5,398 bases of DNA, taken from assembly GCA_021804455.1 (NCBI GenBank), contig JAJZHT010000093.1:1-5398 (forward strand). The letters run 5' to 3'. Of the stretch, positions 1 to 5,398 are shown in pieces. Source of the DNA: Pseudomonadota bacterium (GTDB taxonomy: Bacteria > Pseudomonadota > Alphaproteobacteria > Paracaedibacterales > CAIULA01). The stretch's first letter is position 1. Every line of letters starts with the position of its first letter. The position numbers were made by a program, and so were the translations under genes. A model generated the notes under the pieces. That model was not told the origin of the DNA. It saw nothing but the letters and a program-made list of their open reading frames with translations, and did no database searches.

Positions 1-529
1 CCATAATTAACACAGTCTTACCAACGCCCGCTCCTCCAAAAAGTCCAATTTTTCCACCTCTAGGATAAGGAGTTAAAAGATCAATGACTTTAATGCCTGT
101 TATCAAAACTTCGGTTGCTGCAGATTCCTCTATAAACTCGGGAGGATAACGATGAATAGGTAATCGAAGTTCTGTCTTGATAGGACCTCGATCATCCACA
201 GGGTCACCAATAACATTCATAATGCGGCCCAAAGTTTCGGGACCTACAGGAACCGTAATAGGGCTGCCGGTATCGATGACAACGGCACCTCGTTGCAATC
301 CGTTGGTGGTGTCCATGGCGATTGTACGAACGGTATTTTCCCCCAAATGGGTGGCAACCTCTAAAACTAATTTATGAACCTCTGACCCTTCAGAAACAGA
401 CACCTCCAAAGCATTCAAGATAGGCGGCAGATGTTCTTCAAAGTAAACATCGACCACAGCGCCAATAACTTGCGAGACAATTCCTTGGTTTTTATAGGGG
501 ACAATATTTTTTTTGGCAGCAGCAGTCAT
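1..529 (-). CDS. atpD: F1 ATP synthase subunit beta, 5' portion (runs off left edge)
   Basis: This is the catalytic beta subunit of F1, which binds ADP and phosphate and makes ATP in the cytoplasmic head of ATP synthase. Translating back from the ATG at 529-527 gives 176 codons with no stop before the window edge, out of about 470-480 usual for the family. Visible parts are the N-terminal beta-barrel domain (about residues 13-90), the [12 protein letters not shown] segment (101-112), and the start of the nucleotide-binding domain with TGIKVIDLL (144-152) and the Walker A P-loop GGAGVGKT (165-172). The Walker B, the catalytic glutamate and the DELSEED lever lie outside the window. The start is supported by an AAGGAAG ribosome binding site (534-540) directly after the atpG stop, and by the short Ala/Lys-rich leader common in alphaproteobacterial beta subunits. 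It is the fourth gene of the operon. atpC (epsilon) would be expected next, beyond the edge. Confidence 0.97.
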   Translation of the reverse strand, partial: MTAAAKKNIVPYKNQGIVSQVIGAVVDVYFEEHLPPILNALEVSVSEGSEVHKLVLEVATHLGENTVRTIAMDTTNGLQRGAVVIDTGSPITVPVGPETLGRIMNVIGDPVDDRGPIKTELRLPIHRYPPEFIEESAATEVLITGIKVIDLLTPYPRGGKIGLFGGAGVGKTVLIM

Positions 530-540
530 TATTCTTCCTT

Positions 541-1395
541 TTACATTTCTTGAGCCGCAGAAATAATTTCAATCAGTTGATTGGTAATATGGTCTTGGCG
601 TGTTTGGTTATAGGTTAATTGTAGCTTTTGTAAGATATCCCGGGCATTCCGCGTGGCGCTGTCCATGGCCGTCATACGTGCAGCTTGTTCACAAAGGTTG
701 CTTTCCAAGAAAATCCGATACAGCTGAACCTTTAAATAATCTTGTAAAAAAGTTGGTAGAAGGTGATCCACTTGAGGTTCTAAAAGTAAATAGGGAACTT
801 TTGGTGGATTTTCTAAGGAAACAACAGGTACAAGGTTGGTAACCTGTAAGGTTTGGGTAATGATATTTTTAAACGTATAGTGAATAACTTTAATCGTTCC
901 TATCTTTCCTTCATCAAGCCACTCTTTAAGTTTGTCGACCAACGCATCAAGGGCCAAAGAATCAAGATTATCAAACAAGGGTAAGGGAAGAATAGAGGCC
1001 CTTAAACGATTCGGTAACAATTCCAAACTCTTGCGTCCGATAATACCCAATCGTGGCGATGTTTGTTGGTCGACTTCATGGATCATGGCTTTTATAAGGT
1101 TTGCGTTATACCCGCCGCATAATCCTCTGTGGGTGCCCATTACTAGCAACAAGACGGGGCCGTCTCCCCCCTTTAAAAGCTTTTTATCGTGGGGAGTCCA
1201 ATCATCAAGAGAGATTTCTTGTGTCAGTAATGGGTTTAGAATGAAAGTCATTTTATCATGATAGGATCGAAAGGAAACGACTTTATCTTGGCTGCGACGC
1301 AATTTGGCAGCCGCCACCATTTGCATGGCGGCTGTGATCTTTTGGGTGGAACGGATGGTTTTAATTCGCCCGCGTAATTCCTTAAGCGTTGACAT
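541..1395 (-). CDS. atpG: F1 ATP synthase subunit gamma
   Basis: This is the central rotor shaft of F1, which couples rotation of the membrane c-ring to conformational changes in the alpha/beta hexamer. The 284-residue protein is close to the usual 285-295. The N-terminal helix contains [15 protein letters not shown] (20-34), matching the coiled-coil arm of the family. A GLCGGYN loop lies at 91-97. The C-terminal helix, with [16 protein letters not shown] (236-251) and QLIEIISAA (273-281), carries the family signature. The residues before GLCGG read T-H-R instead of the common S-D-R, a mild oddity. The ATG at 1395 is the right start: its N-terminus [11 protein letters not shown] aligns with family members, and a GAGG ribosome binding site sits 7 nt upstream. 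The gene overlaps the end of atpA by 14 nt in another frame, which points to translational coupling. Confidence 0.98.
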   Translation of the reverse strand: MSTLKELRGRIKTIRSTQKITAAMQMVAAAKLRRSQDKVVSFRSYHDKMTFILNPLLTQEISLDDWTPHDKKLLKGGDGPVLLLVMGTHRGLCGGYNANLIKAMIHEVDQQTSPRLGIIGRKSLELLPNRLRASILPLPLFDNLDSLALDALVDKLKEWLDEGKIGTIKVIHYTFKNIITQTLQVTNLVPVVSLENPPKVPYLLLEPQVDHLLPTFLQDYLKVQLYRIFLESNLCEQAARMTAMDSATRNARDILQKLQLTYNQTRQDHITNQLIEIISAAQEM

Positions 1396-2950
1396 GTCTT
1401 TGCCTCAACTCAAGCCAATCTTTGACAAAAGTTTTTAGAAAGGTGACTAAAGTCTCCTGACTTTCTGAATCAAGGGTATGTTTTTGATCAACTTCATCAA
1501 AAATATGGGGATGAAAATGGCGTAAATCCTTAAGGTATTCCTTTTCAAAATCAGCCAATTGGTTGACTGGTATTGCGTCCAAAAAACCACGAACACCGGC
1601 AAATAAGAACAAGACAATCTCAGCCTGCGTTAAAGGGTGATGCTGGGGTTGTTTCAACATTTCCACAAGGCGGTGACCACGATCCAAAAGTTGACGGGTC
1701 GAAGCATCCAAATCACTGGAAAATTTGGAAAAAGCTGCCATTTCTCGATATTGGGCCAGATCTAATTTAATGCGCCCTGCGACGTGTTTCATAGCTTTGG
1801 TTTGGGCTGCTGAACCTACGCGGCTCACCGAAAGTCCGACGTTAATAGCAGGACGAATCCCCTGGTAAAATAAGTCTGATTCCAGAAAAATTTGCCCATC
1901 CGTGATGGAAATTACATTTGTGGGGATATAGGCGGAAACATCACCCGCCTGAGTCTCAATAATCGGTAGGGCTGTTAAAGACCCTCCACCGCAGCTGTCA
2001 CTCATTTTAGCAGCACGTTCTAGCAAGCGGGAATGAAGGTAAAAAACATCTCCTGGGTAGGCTTCTCGGCCAGGAGGACGGCGCAACAATAAAGACATTT
2101 GCCGGTAGGCTACCGCGTGCTTAGACAAATCATCATAAATAACCAGAGCGTGCATTCCCCGATCACGGAAATATTCCCCCATGGCACAGGCTGTATAAGG
2201 GGACAAATATTGAAGAGGGGCAGGATCCGATGCCGTGGCCGCAACAACAATGGTATAATCCATAGCACCATGGTCTTGAAGTGTTTTAACAATTTTGGAA
2301 ACGGAGGATTGTTTTTGCCCAATGGCTACGTAAATACAAAAAAGCTTTTGGCAAGGATCTTCAGTTTGATTGGTCTTAAGCTGATTCAAAATGGTATCGA
2401 TGGCCAGCGTTGTTTTCCCAGTTTGACGATCACCAATAATTAACTCTCGTTGCCCACGACCAATAGGCACCAGGGAATCAATAGCTTTGATTCCTGTTTG
2501 CATAGGCTCGTGAACGGATCGACGCTGAATAATACCGGGGGCTTTCGTTTCGACGGGCGCAAACTCAACATCATGTAATTCACCCTTGCCATCAATAGGA
2601 TTGCCAAGGCCATCAACAACTCTTCCTAAAAGTCCCATACCGACATTAACGTCGACAATTTTATGGGTTCTTTTGACCAAATCACCCTCTTGAACAGAAC
2701 GATCATTACCCACAATAACGACACCAACATTATCAGTCTCAAGATTCAGGGCGATTCCTCGAATAACTTTTTGATCTTCAGAAATAATATCAACCCATTC
2801 ACCCGCTCGAATATGATCAAGGCCATAAACACGGGCAATACCATCTCCCACAGCTAAGACTCTGCCTGTTTCTAAAACTTCAGCTTTAGGTTGAAAATGG
2901 GTAATCTTTTCTTGCAGGATGCTAAAAATTTCAGTGGCGCGTGCTTGCAT
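1382..2950 (-). CDS. atpA: F1 ATP synthase subunit alpha
   Basis: This is the non-catalytic alpha subunit, which alternates with beta in the F1 hexamer and contributes the arginine finger to the catalytic sites. The protein has 522 residues, slightly longer than the usual 505-515. In order it shows the N-terminal barrel (about 25-95, with [10 protein letters not shown] at 35-44), the P-loop GDRQTGKT (173-180), the Walker B-like strand ALVIYDDL (268-275), and the alpha/beta family signature [10 protein letters not shown] (367-376). This is followed by the conserved arginine R377 in SRVGSAAQ, and then a helical C-terminal domain. The region after about residue 430 is more divergent and accounts for some of the extra length. 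The ATG at 2950 aligns with family N-termini and has an AAAGGA ribosome binding site (2958-2963) 7 nt upstream. The gene overlaps atpH by 20 nt and atpG by 14 nt, both out of frame. Confidence 0.98.
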   Translation of the reverse strand: MQARATEIFSILQEKITHFQPKAEVLETGRVLAVGDGIARVYGLDHIRAGEWVDIISEDQKVIRGIALNLETDNVGVVIVGNDRSVQEGDLVKRTHKIVDVNVGMGLLGRVVDGLGNPIDGKGELHDVEFAPVETKAPGIIQRRSVHEPMQTGIKAIDSLVPIGRGQRELIIGDRQTGKTTLAIDTILNQLKTNQTEDPCQKLFCIYVAIGQKQSSVSKIVKTLQDHGAMDYTIVVAATASDPAPLQYLSPYTACAMGEYFRDRGMHALVIYDDLSKHAVAYRQMSLLLRRPPGREAYPGDVFYLHSRLLERAAKMSDSCGGGSLTALPIIETQAGDVSAYIPTNVISITDGQIFLESDLFYQGIRPAINVGLSVSRVGSAAQTKAMKHVAGRIKLDLAQYREMAAFSKFSSDLDASTRQLLDRGHRLVEMLKQPQHHPLTQAEIVLFLFAGVRGFLDAIPVNQLADFEKEYLKDLRHFHPHIFDEVDQKHTLDSESQETLVTFLKTFVKDWLELRQRHVNA

Positions 2951-3515
2951 TGTATTTTCCTTTAAGAGCCGCTGTTAAAGAGGTAATATGAGAATGGAAG
3001 CTTGCATCCAAACGTAAACAATCTGATTCTACAACCAAACCTGCTTGGAGAGTAGGGTTAACTTGAAACGTCAAAATCAAATGATCTTTCCATATTTTTT
3101 TTAGAGTCTTAGACAAGTTTTCTTGTTCATTTACCGACATGGGGGTTGCGGTTTGCACAAGAACGTTTCTTTGTCCCTTCTTTGTCCTATGAAGAATGTC
3201 GTAAATATGAAGGATAGAAGGCCATAATTCGAGCCTCTTTTGTTGAGCCAAGAGCATACAGAAGTTAACCACGGGGGGGTGTAGATGCATTTTTTTACCC
3301 AGACCCTGCCATAGCTCAAATTTTTGGCGGTCATTTAAAACACCACTGGCTAAAGCTTGCCATATCCTTTGTTGACTTGTACGCAAATGATCTAATTTAT
3401 TAAGATCTTGACTCACAGAATCAAGGATCCCTTCCTTTTCAGCGCACAAGAAAAGAGCCCGAGCATATCGTCCGGGAAGTGATGTCAGTAAAATCTTTAA
3501 AAGAGCTTTATCCAT
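2931..3515 (-). CDS. atpH: F1 ATP synthase subunit delta (OSCP family)
   Basis: This subunit sits on top of F1 and ties the peripheral stalk to the alpha/beta hexamer, so the head does not spin with the rotor. From the preferred start it has 194 residues, near the usual 175-190. GRYARALF (15-22) opens the N-terminal helical domain. [19 protein letters not shown] (84-102) matches the conserved middle segment, and [12 protein letters not shown] (153-164) followed by RLDASF matches the C-terminal signature. Sequence identity outside these motifs is low, as is common for delta. An in-frame ATG 11 codons upstream (3548-3546) would give 205 residues. I prefer 3515 because AGGG (3521-3524) lies 5 nt before it, the upstream ATG has no ribosome binding site, and the upstream ATG lies inside a TATAAT sequence that looks like the -10 element. 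It is the first gene of the operon. Confidence 0.93.
   Translation of the reverse strand: MDKALLKILLTSLPGRYARALFLCAEKEGILDSVSQDLNKLDHLRTSQQRIWQALASGVLNDRQKFELWQGLGKKMHLHPPVVNFCMLLAQQKRLELWPSILHIYDILHRTKKGQRNVLVQTATPMSVNEQENLSKTLKKIWKDHLILTFQVNPTLQAGLVVESDCLRLDASFHSHITSLTAALKGKYNASTRH
2958..2963 (-). promoter_or_regulatory. Ribosome binding site of atpA inside atpH
   Basis: AAAGGA on the minus strand lies 7 nt before the atpA ATG and inside the atpH reading frame. It supports the ATG at 2950 as the true atpA start, despite the 20-nt overlap with atpH. Confidence 0.7.
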
Positions 3516-3546
3516 AGAGACCCTAAAAAGGGCAAAAATAATAGCC

Positions 3547-3557
3547 ATTATATAGCA
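3547..3557 (-). promoter_or_regulatory. Candidate promoter (-10 region) of the atpHAGD operon
   Basis: The minus strand reads TGCTATATAAT here. This contains a perfect TATAAT (3552-3547) and, overlapping it, TGC-TATATA, an extended -10 arrangement. I see no good -35 hexamer at 16-18 nt: the nearest, TTTACA (3570-3565), is only 12 nt away. An extended -10 can partly replace a -35. Transcription would begin near 3540-3542, leaving a leader of about 25 nt before the preferred atpH ATG at 3515. This is inferred from sequence only. Confidence 0.45.
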
Positions 3558-3579
3558 TGTTCTTTGTAAAAAGAGAGGT

Positions 3580-3597
3580 GTTTTTTTGCAAAAAAAC
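3580..3597. repeat. 18-bp perfect palindrome between atpH and the cold-shock gene
   Basis: GTTTTTTTGCAAAAAAAC is identical to its own reverse complement: seven T, a central GC, seven A, and flanking G/C. It lies in the divergent intergenic region, about 28 bp upstream of the putative atpH -10 and about 70 bp upstream of the cold-shock start codon. It could be an operator for a dimeric regulator, or bent or UP-element-like DNA that stimulates one or both promoters. As RNA it would form only a weak A-U hairpin with no space for a loop, so a terminator role is less likely. Confidence 0.5.
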
Positions 3598-3602
3598 CGT
3601 CT

Positions 3603-3630
3603 TTGTTTAAACAGCTGGTCGTTTTATAGA
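3603..3630 (+). promoter_or_regulatory. Weak candidate promoter of the cold-shock gene
   Basis: TTGTTT (3603-3608) and TATAGA (3625-3630) are separated by 16 nt. Together they would give a transcript starting near 3637 with a leader of about 30 nt. Both hexamers depart from consensus, and AT-rich DNA yields such pairs by chance, so this is only the best candidate I can see. No long cold-shock leader like that of E. coli cspA fits between this site and the gene. Confidence 0.25.
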
Positions 3631-3654
3631 GAGGGTGTGAGTAGCGTTTTTAGT

Positions 3655-3663
3655 AAAGGAGAT
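3655..3663 (+). promoter_or_regulatory. Strong ribosome binding site of the cold-shock gene
   Basis: AAAGGAGAT is a near-perfect match to the 16S rRNA 3' end and lies 5 nt before the ATG at 3669. It fixes the start codon and suggests efficient translation. Two overlapping open frames that begin or end around it in other phases have no such signal. Confidence 0.8.
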
Positions 3664-3668
3664 AAACA

Positions 3669-3872
3669 ATGGTTGCTGGTACTGTTAAGTGGTTTAACCA
3701 TTCTAAAGGATATGGATTTATTCAACCAGAACAAGGCGGAGAAGATACTTTTGTTCATATTACCGTGGTTCGAAAGTCTGGTTTTGAAACTCTTTATCAG
3801 GGGCAGAAACTTTATTATGAATCCAAGGATAATCAAGGACGGTCTGCAGCCGTAAGTTTGAGTTATTCCTAG
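3669..3872 (+). CDS. Cold-shock domain protein (CspA family)
   Basis: This is a small cytoplasmic single-stranded nucleic-acid-binding protein. Members of this family act as RNA chaperones, some induced by cold and others made constitutively. The 67 residues form one complete cold-shock domain and nothing else. GTVKWFN (4-10) is the first strand, KGYGFIQ (13-19) is RNP1, and DTFVHI (26-31) is RNP2. These carry the aromatic residues W8, F9, Y15, F17, F28 and H30 that stack on bases. The G-Y-G-F-I-Q-P-E-x-G-G pattern resembles alphaproteobacterial members. The stretch after RNP2 (TVVRKSGFETLYQGQKLYYE) is more divergent than usual. The gene is monocistronic, with a strong ribosome binding site before it and an intrinsic terminator after it, and it is divergent from the ATP synthase operon. 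The sequence does not show whether it is cold-regulated, so no cspA/B/C letter is assigned. Confidence 0.96.
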   Translation: MVAGTVKWFNHSKGYGFIQPEQGGEDTFVHITVVRKSGFETLYQGQKLYYESKDNQGRSAAVSLSYS

Positions 3873-3899
3873 TTAACGCATATCCCGTTCACGGAGTGG

Positions 3900-3925
3900 A
3901 ACCTCCCTGTTAAGGGAGGTTTTTT
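3900..3925 (+). terminator. Intrinsic terminator of the cold-shock gene
   Basis: AACCTCCC (3900-3907) pairs with GGGAGGTT (3914-3921) around a 6-nt loop TGTTAA, and the right arm runs into a T tract (3920-3925). It lies 28 nt after the cold-shock stop codon. On the minus strand the stem is followed by TTCCACTCC, which has no real U tract, so it is a good terminator only for the plus strand. It may weakly help end the convergent transcript of the hydrolase remnant. Confidence 0.9.
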
Positions 3926-3939
3926 ATAACTGAAGGTTG

Positions 3940-5214
3940 CTAGATTCTTTTGAAAATCTCGCTTTTTCCCTCGAACATTAAGTTAATAGCCGAAAGAACA
4001 GCCTTACGATTCTGAACCGCAAATTCGATGTACCCCTGGTCGTAATCCGAGTAAACAAGGGATAAGTCATAACCTTTAAATTGGAACTCATCCCCATTCC
4101 AGTGTTGTAGGGGGACGCGTTTTTTACGATACAGCAAGAAAAGTTGATTTTGATCTTTTTGGATTTCAAATCGTCCATATAAAGGGTTCTCATAAATCCC
4201 AACATAAACAGATAAATCATGCGGTTTCCTTGGGTTTTGCAGTCGATGCGCGTTTTTATACTGCTTATTTTTGTTACGAATGGTTGCCATTTTTTGTAGA
4301 TTTTCTTGGCTCCAATCATGGTTGCTTAATCCCAAATACAAATCTAAAAATTTGTTACGTAACGCTTCTGGCAACATACTAACGCGCATAGCACCAAAAT
4401 TTGATACAATCGCGATACCCAATTTTTGTTCGGGGATTAGGGTCATTAACGAACGCACACCTGCAAACCCTCCCATGTGGCTTAGGGCATGAACGTATTT
4501 ATTTCCTTCACCATAGGTTTGTAAAAACCAACCCATGCCATAAGAAACGTTTTGGATACGGCGGGAAGGAAATTGGATGTCATCGGGGCGAAGATTCTTA
4601 ACCGCAGCGTGCGGACTACGCATTTGTTGAATTTGGTGTGCAGAAATGATCTGCTGGTGATCAGTTGTATTTCCACCATTCAGCTGTAAAATCATCCAGA
4701 GCCCTAAATCATGAACAGTAGTGTGAATTCCTGTGCTTCCTTTAAAAGTGTACATCATAGGAACGACAGGCAAAGAGGATATTTTCCCCCCATAGATAGA
4801 ATGGGGGCTGGCAATATTGGGTTCTTTGGTTTTTTTTAAGACGTGCTTGAAAAAAGCCCACAACCCCTTTTTGGGCTCTGGCAAAGGACCAACAATTGTA
4901 TCATTCAGCCCAAGAGGGGTGAACAATTTATCCTGCATCACAACGGCAATCGGCTTTCCTGTGACTTTCTCGACCAACTCGCTGGCAATGCCATAAAGAT
5001 GGTTTTGATAGGCGTATTCTTGACGAAATCCTTGAGCCAGAGGTAACTGGGCAAGCCCTTGCTTGATTTCTTGGGCACTAAAATCAAGGTTCCATAAAGT
5101 GTCTCCTGCAAAAGATTTTAACCCGCTGCGGTGAGATAGCAAATCCTTTACCGTGAACTTTTGAGTGACTTCTGGATCACTAAGGCGAAAATCTGGCAAA
5201 TAGTGTACGCACGC
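3940..5214 (-). pseudogene. N-terminally truncated serine hydrolase (class C beta-lactamase/PBP fold) with DUF3471-like C-terminus
   Basis: The family comprises exported serine hydrolases related to AmpC and DD-peptidases, acting on peptides or beta-lactam-like esters and amides. The substrate here is unknown. The frame is open from 5214 to the TAG at 3942-3940. Counting from the TTG at 5199 as residue 1, TVKDLLSHRSGL (16-27) is the strongly conserved segment after the active-site helix. YQN (64-66) fits the second catalytic motif Y-x-N, and HMGGFAG (241-247) takes the place of the K-T-G motif. Residues about 325-419, with LSVYVGIYENPLYGRFEI, resemble the DUF3471 C-terminal domain. The signal peptide and the SxxK nucleophile motif, expected some 40-60 residues before LLSH, are absent. 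In-frame homology begins at VHYLPDF (from 5208), a stop TAG lies at 5217-5215, and no other minus frame upstream supplies SxxK. The TTG is probably not a true start. The piece is either a dead gene cut by recombination or half of an intact gene joined wrongly in assembly. Confidence 0.8.
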
Positions 5215-5398
5215 CTAGCCAGGCCGGCAATACCTGCTGACATCTGGGCCGACATCTGGGCCGCTCCCATTTGTCCTTCGGTATCAGTTGCACCGGCAGT
5301 GCCTCCGGGAGATGCGGAAGCCTTGGTGGCGGAGGCGGCTGCGGCGGCAGCTGCCTTCATAGCGGTCGTGTTTCCTGAGCTCGCACCACCAGCACCGC
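5148..5398 (-). CDS. GC-rich Ala/Gly-rich open frame, C-terminal piece, unidentified
   Basis: A minus-strand frame enters from the right edge without a stop. It is rich in Ala, Gly, Ser and Thr, with a run of seven alanines after an internal Met-Lys (codons from 5360), then GQMGAAQMSAQMSAGIAGLARR. It ends at a stop at 5150-5148, inside the hydrolase remnant. The last 20 or so residues are therefore read from hydrolase DNA in the wrong frame and are not native to this protein. The DNA from about 5221 is about 65% GC (116 of 178 bases by my count), against low-to-mid 40s elsewhere. I do not recognise the protein. Low-complexity Ala/Gly-rich tails occur in conjugation proteins such as TrbL/VirB6, among others, but nothing here is diagnostic. 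The opposite strand is also open in this stretch (from about 5203), so even the coding strand is uncertain. Confidence 0.3.
   Translation of the reverse strand, partial: GAGGASSGNTTAMKAAAAAAASATKASASPGGTAGATDTEGQMGAAQMSAQMSAGIAGLARRAYTICQIFALVIQKSLKSSR
5200..5225. other. Composition and homology breakpoint
   Basis: To the left the DNA is about 45% GC and encodes recognisable hydrolase residues up to about 5208. To the right GC rises to about 65% at once and the hydrolase homology is gone. I see no target-site duplication, transposon end, integrase core site or tRNA end at the junction, so the sequence does not say how the two parts were joined. An assembly chimera is a live alternative. Confidence 0.6.
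5239..5262. repeat. 12-bp tandem duplication, two perfect copies
   Basis: GACATCTGGGCC occurs twice in direct succession (5239-5250 and 5251-5262). On the minus strand it keeps the reading frame and encodes the doubled A-Q-M-S in AAQMSAQMSAG. A 12-bp unit that preserves frame inside a low-complexity protein is typical of slippage. It gives mild support to the minus frame being coding. Confidence 0.75.

Noticed and set aside
932..1261. 109-codon plus-strand frame inside atpG
   Set aside because: It is antisense to the gamma subunit and explained by that gene's codon pattern.
2099..2443. 114-codon plus-strand frame inside atpA
   Set aside because: It is antisense to a conserved part of the alpha subunit, with no start signal and no family resemblance.
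3586..3855. 89-codon plus-strand frame overlapping the cold-shock gene, and a 70-codon minus-strand frame at 3624-3836
   Set aside because: Both overlap the clear cold-shock domain in other phases, have no ribosome binding site, and encode nothing recognisable. They are shadows.
3900..3925. Reading the hairpin as a bidirectional terminator
   Set aside because: The minus-strand side of the stem is followed by TTCCACTCC rather than a T run, so only plus-strand termination is well supported.
5197..5199. TTG at 5199 as the genuine start of a 419-residue hydrolase
   Set aside because: The homology continues upstream of it (VHY before LPDF), no ribosome binding site is evident, and a protein starting there would lack the catalytic SxxK motif.
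5148..5360. Stand-alone 70-residue Ala-rich protein starting at the ATG at 5360
   Set aside because: The frame is open through the ATG to the window edge, and its C-terminal third is hydrolase DNA in a wrong frame. A complete small gene is not supported.
5203..5398. Plus-strand open frame through the GC-rich stretch
   Set aside because: It is antisense to the Ala-rich frame and open mainly because GC-rich repetitive DNA lacks stops. I see no start signal or recognisable motif, though it cannot be fully excluded.

Overview
The window is most likely chromosomal DNA of a fairly AT-rich alphaproteobacterium. Rows I counted in the main part are about 40-48% GC. The F1 ATP synthase genes stand alone in the order delta-alpha-gamma-beta without F0 genes, as is usual in Alphaproteobacteria, and the proteins resemble that class though with some divergence. 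An endosymbiont-like lineage such as Holosporales or a relative would fit, but this is inference.

Positions 1-3515 (minus strand) hold atpH, atpA, atpG and the first 176 codons of atpD, which runs off the left edge. The operon is very compact: atpH overlaps atpA by 20 nt, atpA overlaps atpG by 14 nt, and 11 nt separate atpG from atpD. Together these genes supply the stator cap (delta), the alpha/beta catalytic hexamer and the rotating shaft (gamma) of the cytoplasmic F1 part of ATP synthase. A -10-like element just upstream suggests that the operon is read from a promoter at about 3550.

Positions 3516-3668 are a divergent control region with an 18-bp perfect AT-rich palindrome. To its right a 67-residue cold-shock protein gene (3669-3872, plus strand) has a strong ribosome binding site and a clear intrinsic terminator at 3900-3925.

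Positions 3940-5214 (minus strand) encode most of a penicillin-binding-protein/class C beta-lactamase-type serine hydrolase with a C-terminal DUF3471-like domain. Its N-terminus, including the SxxK nucleophile motif, is missing. Homology stops at about 5208, where the DNA changes abruptly to about 65% GC sequence carrying an Ala/Gly-rich open frame (5148-5398) of unknown identity. This is either a true recombination or insertion breakpoint that destroyed the hydrolase, or an assembly chimera. It is the most unusual thing in the window. I found no convincing new biological system, RNA gene, CRISPR array or insertion sequence.
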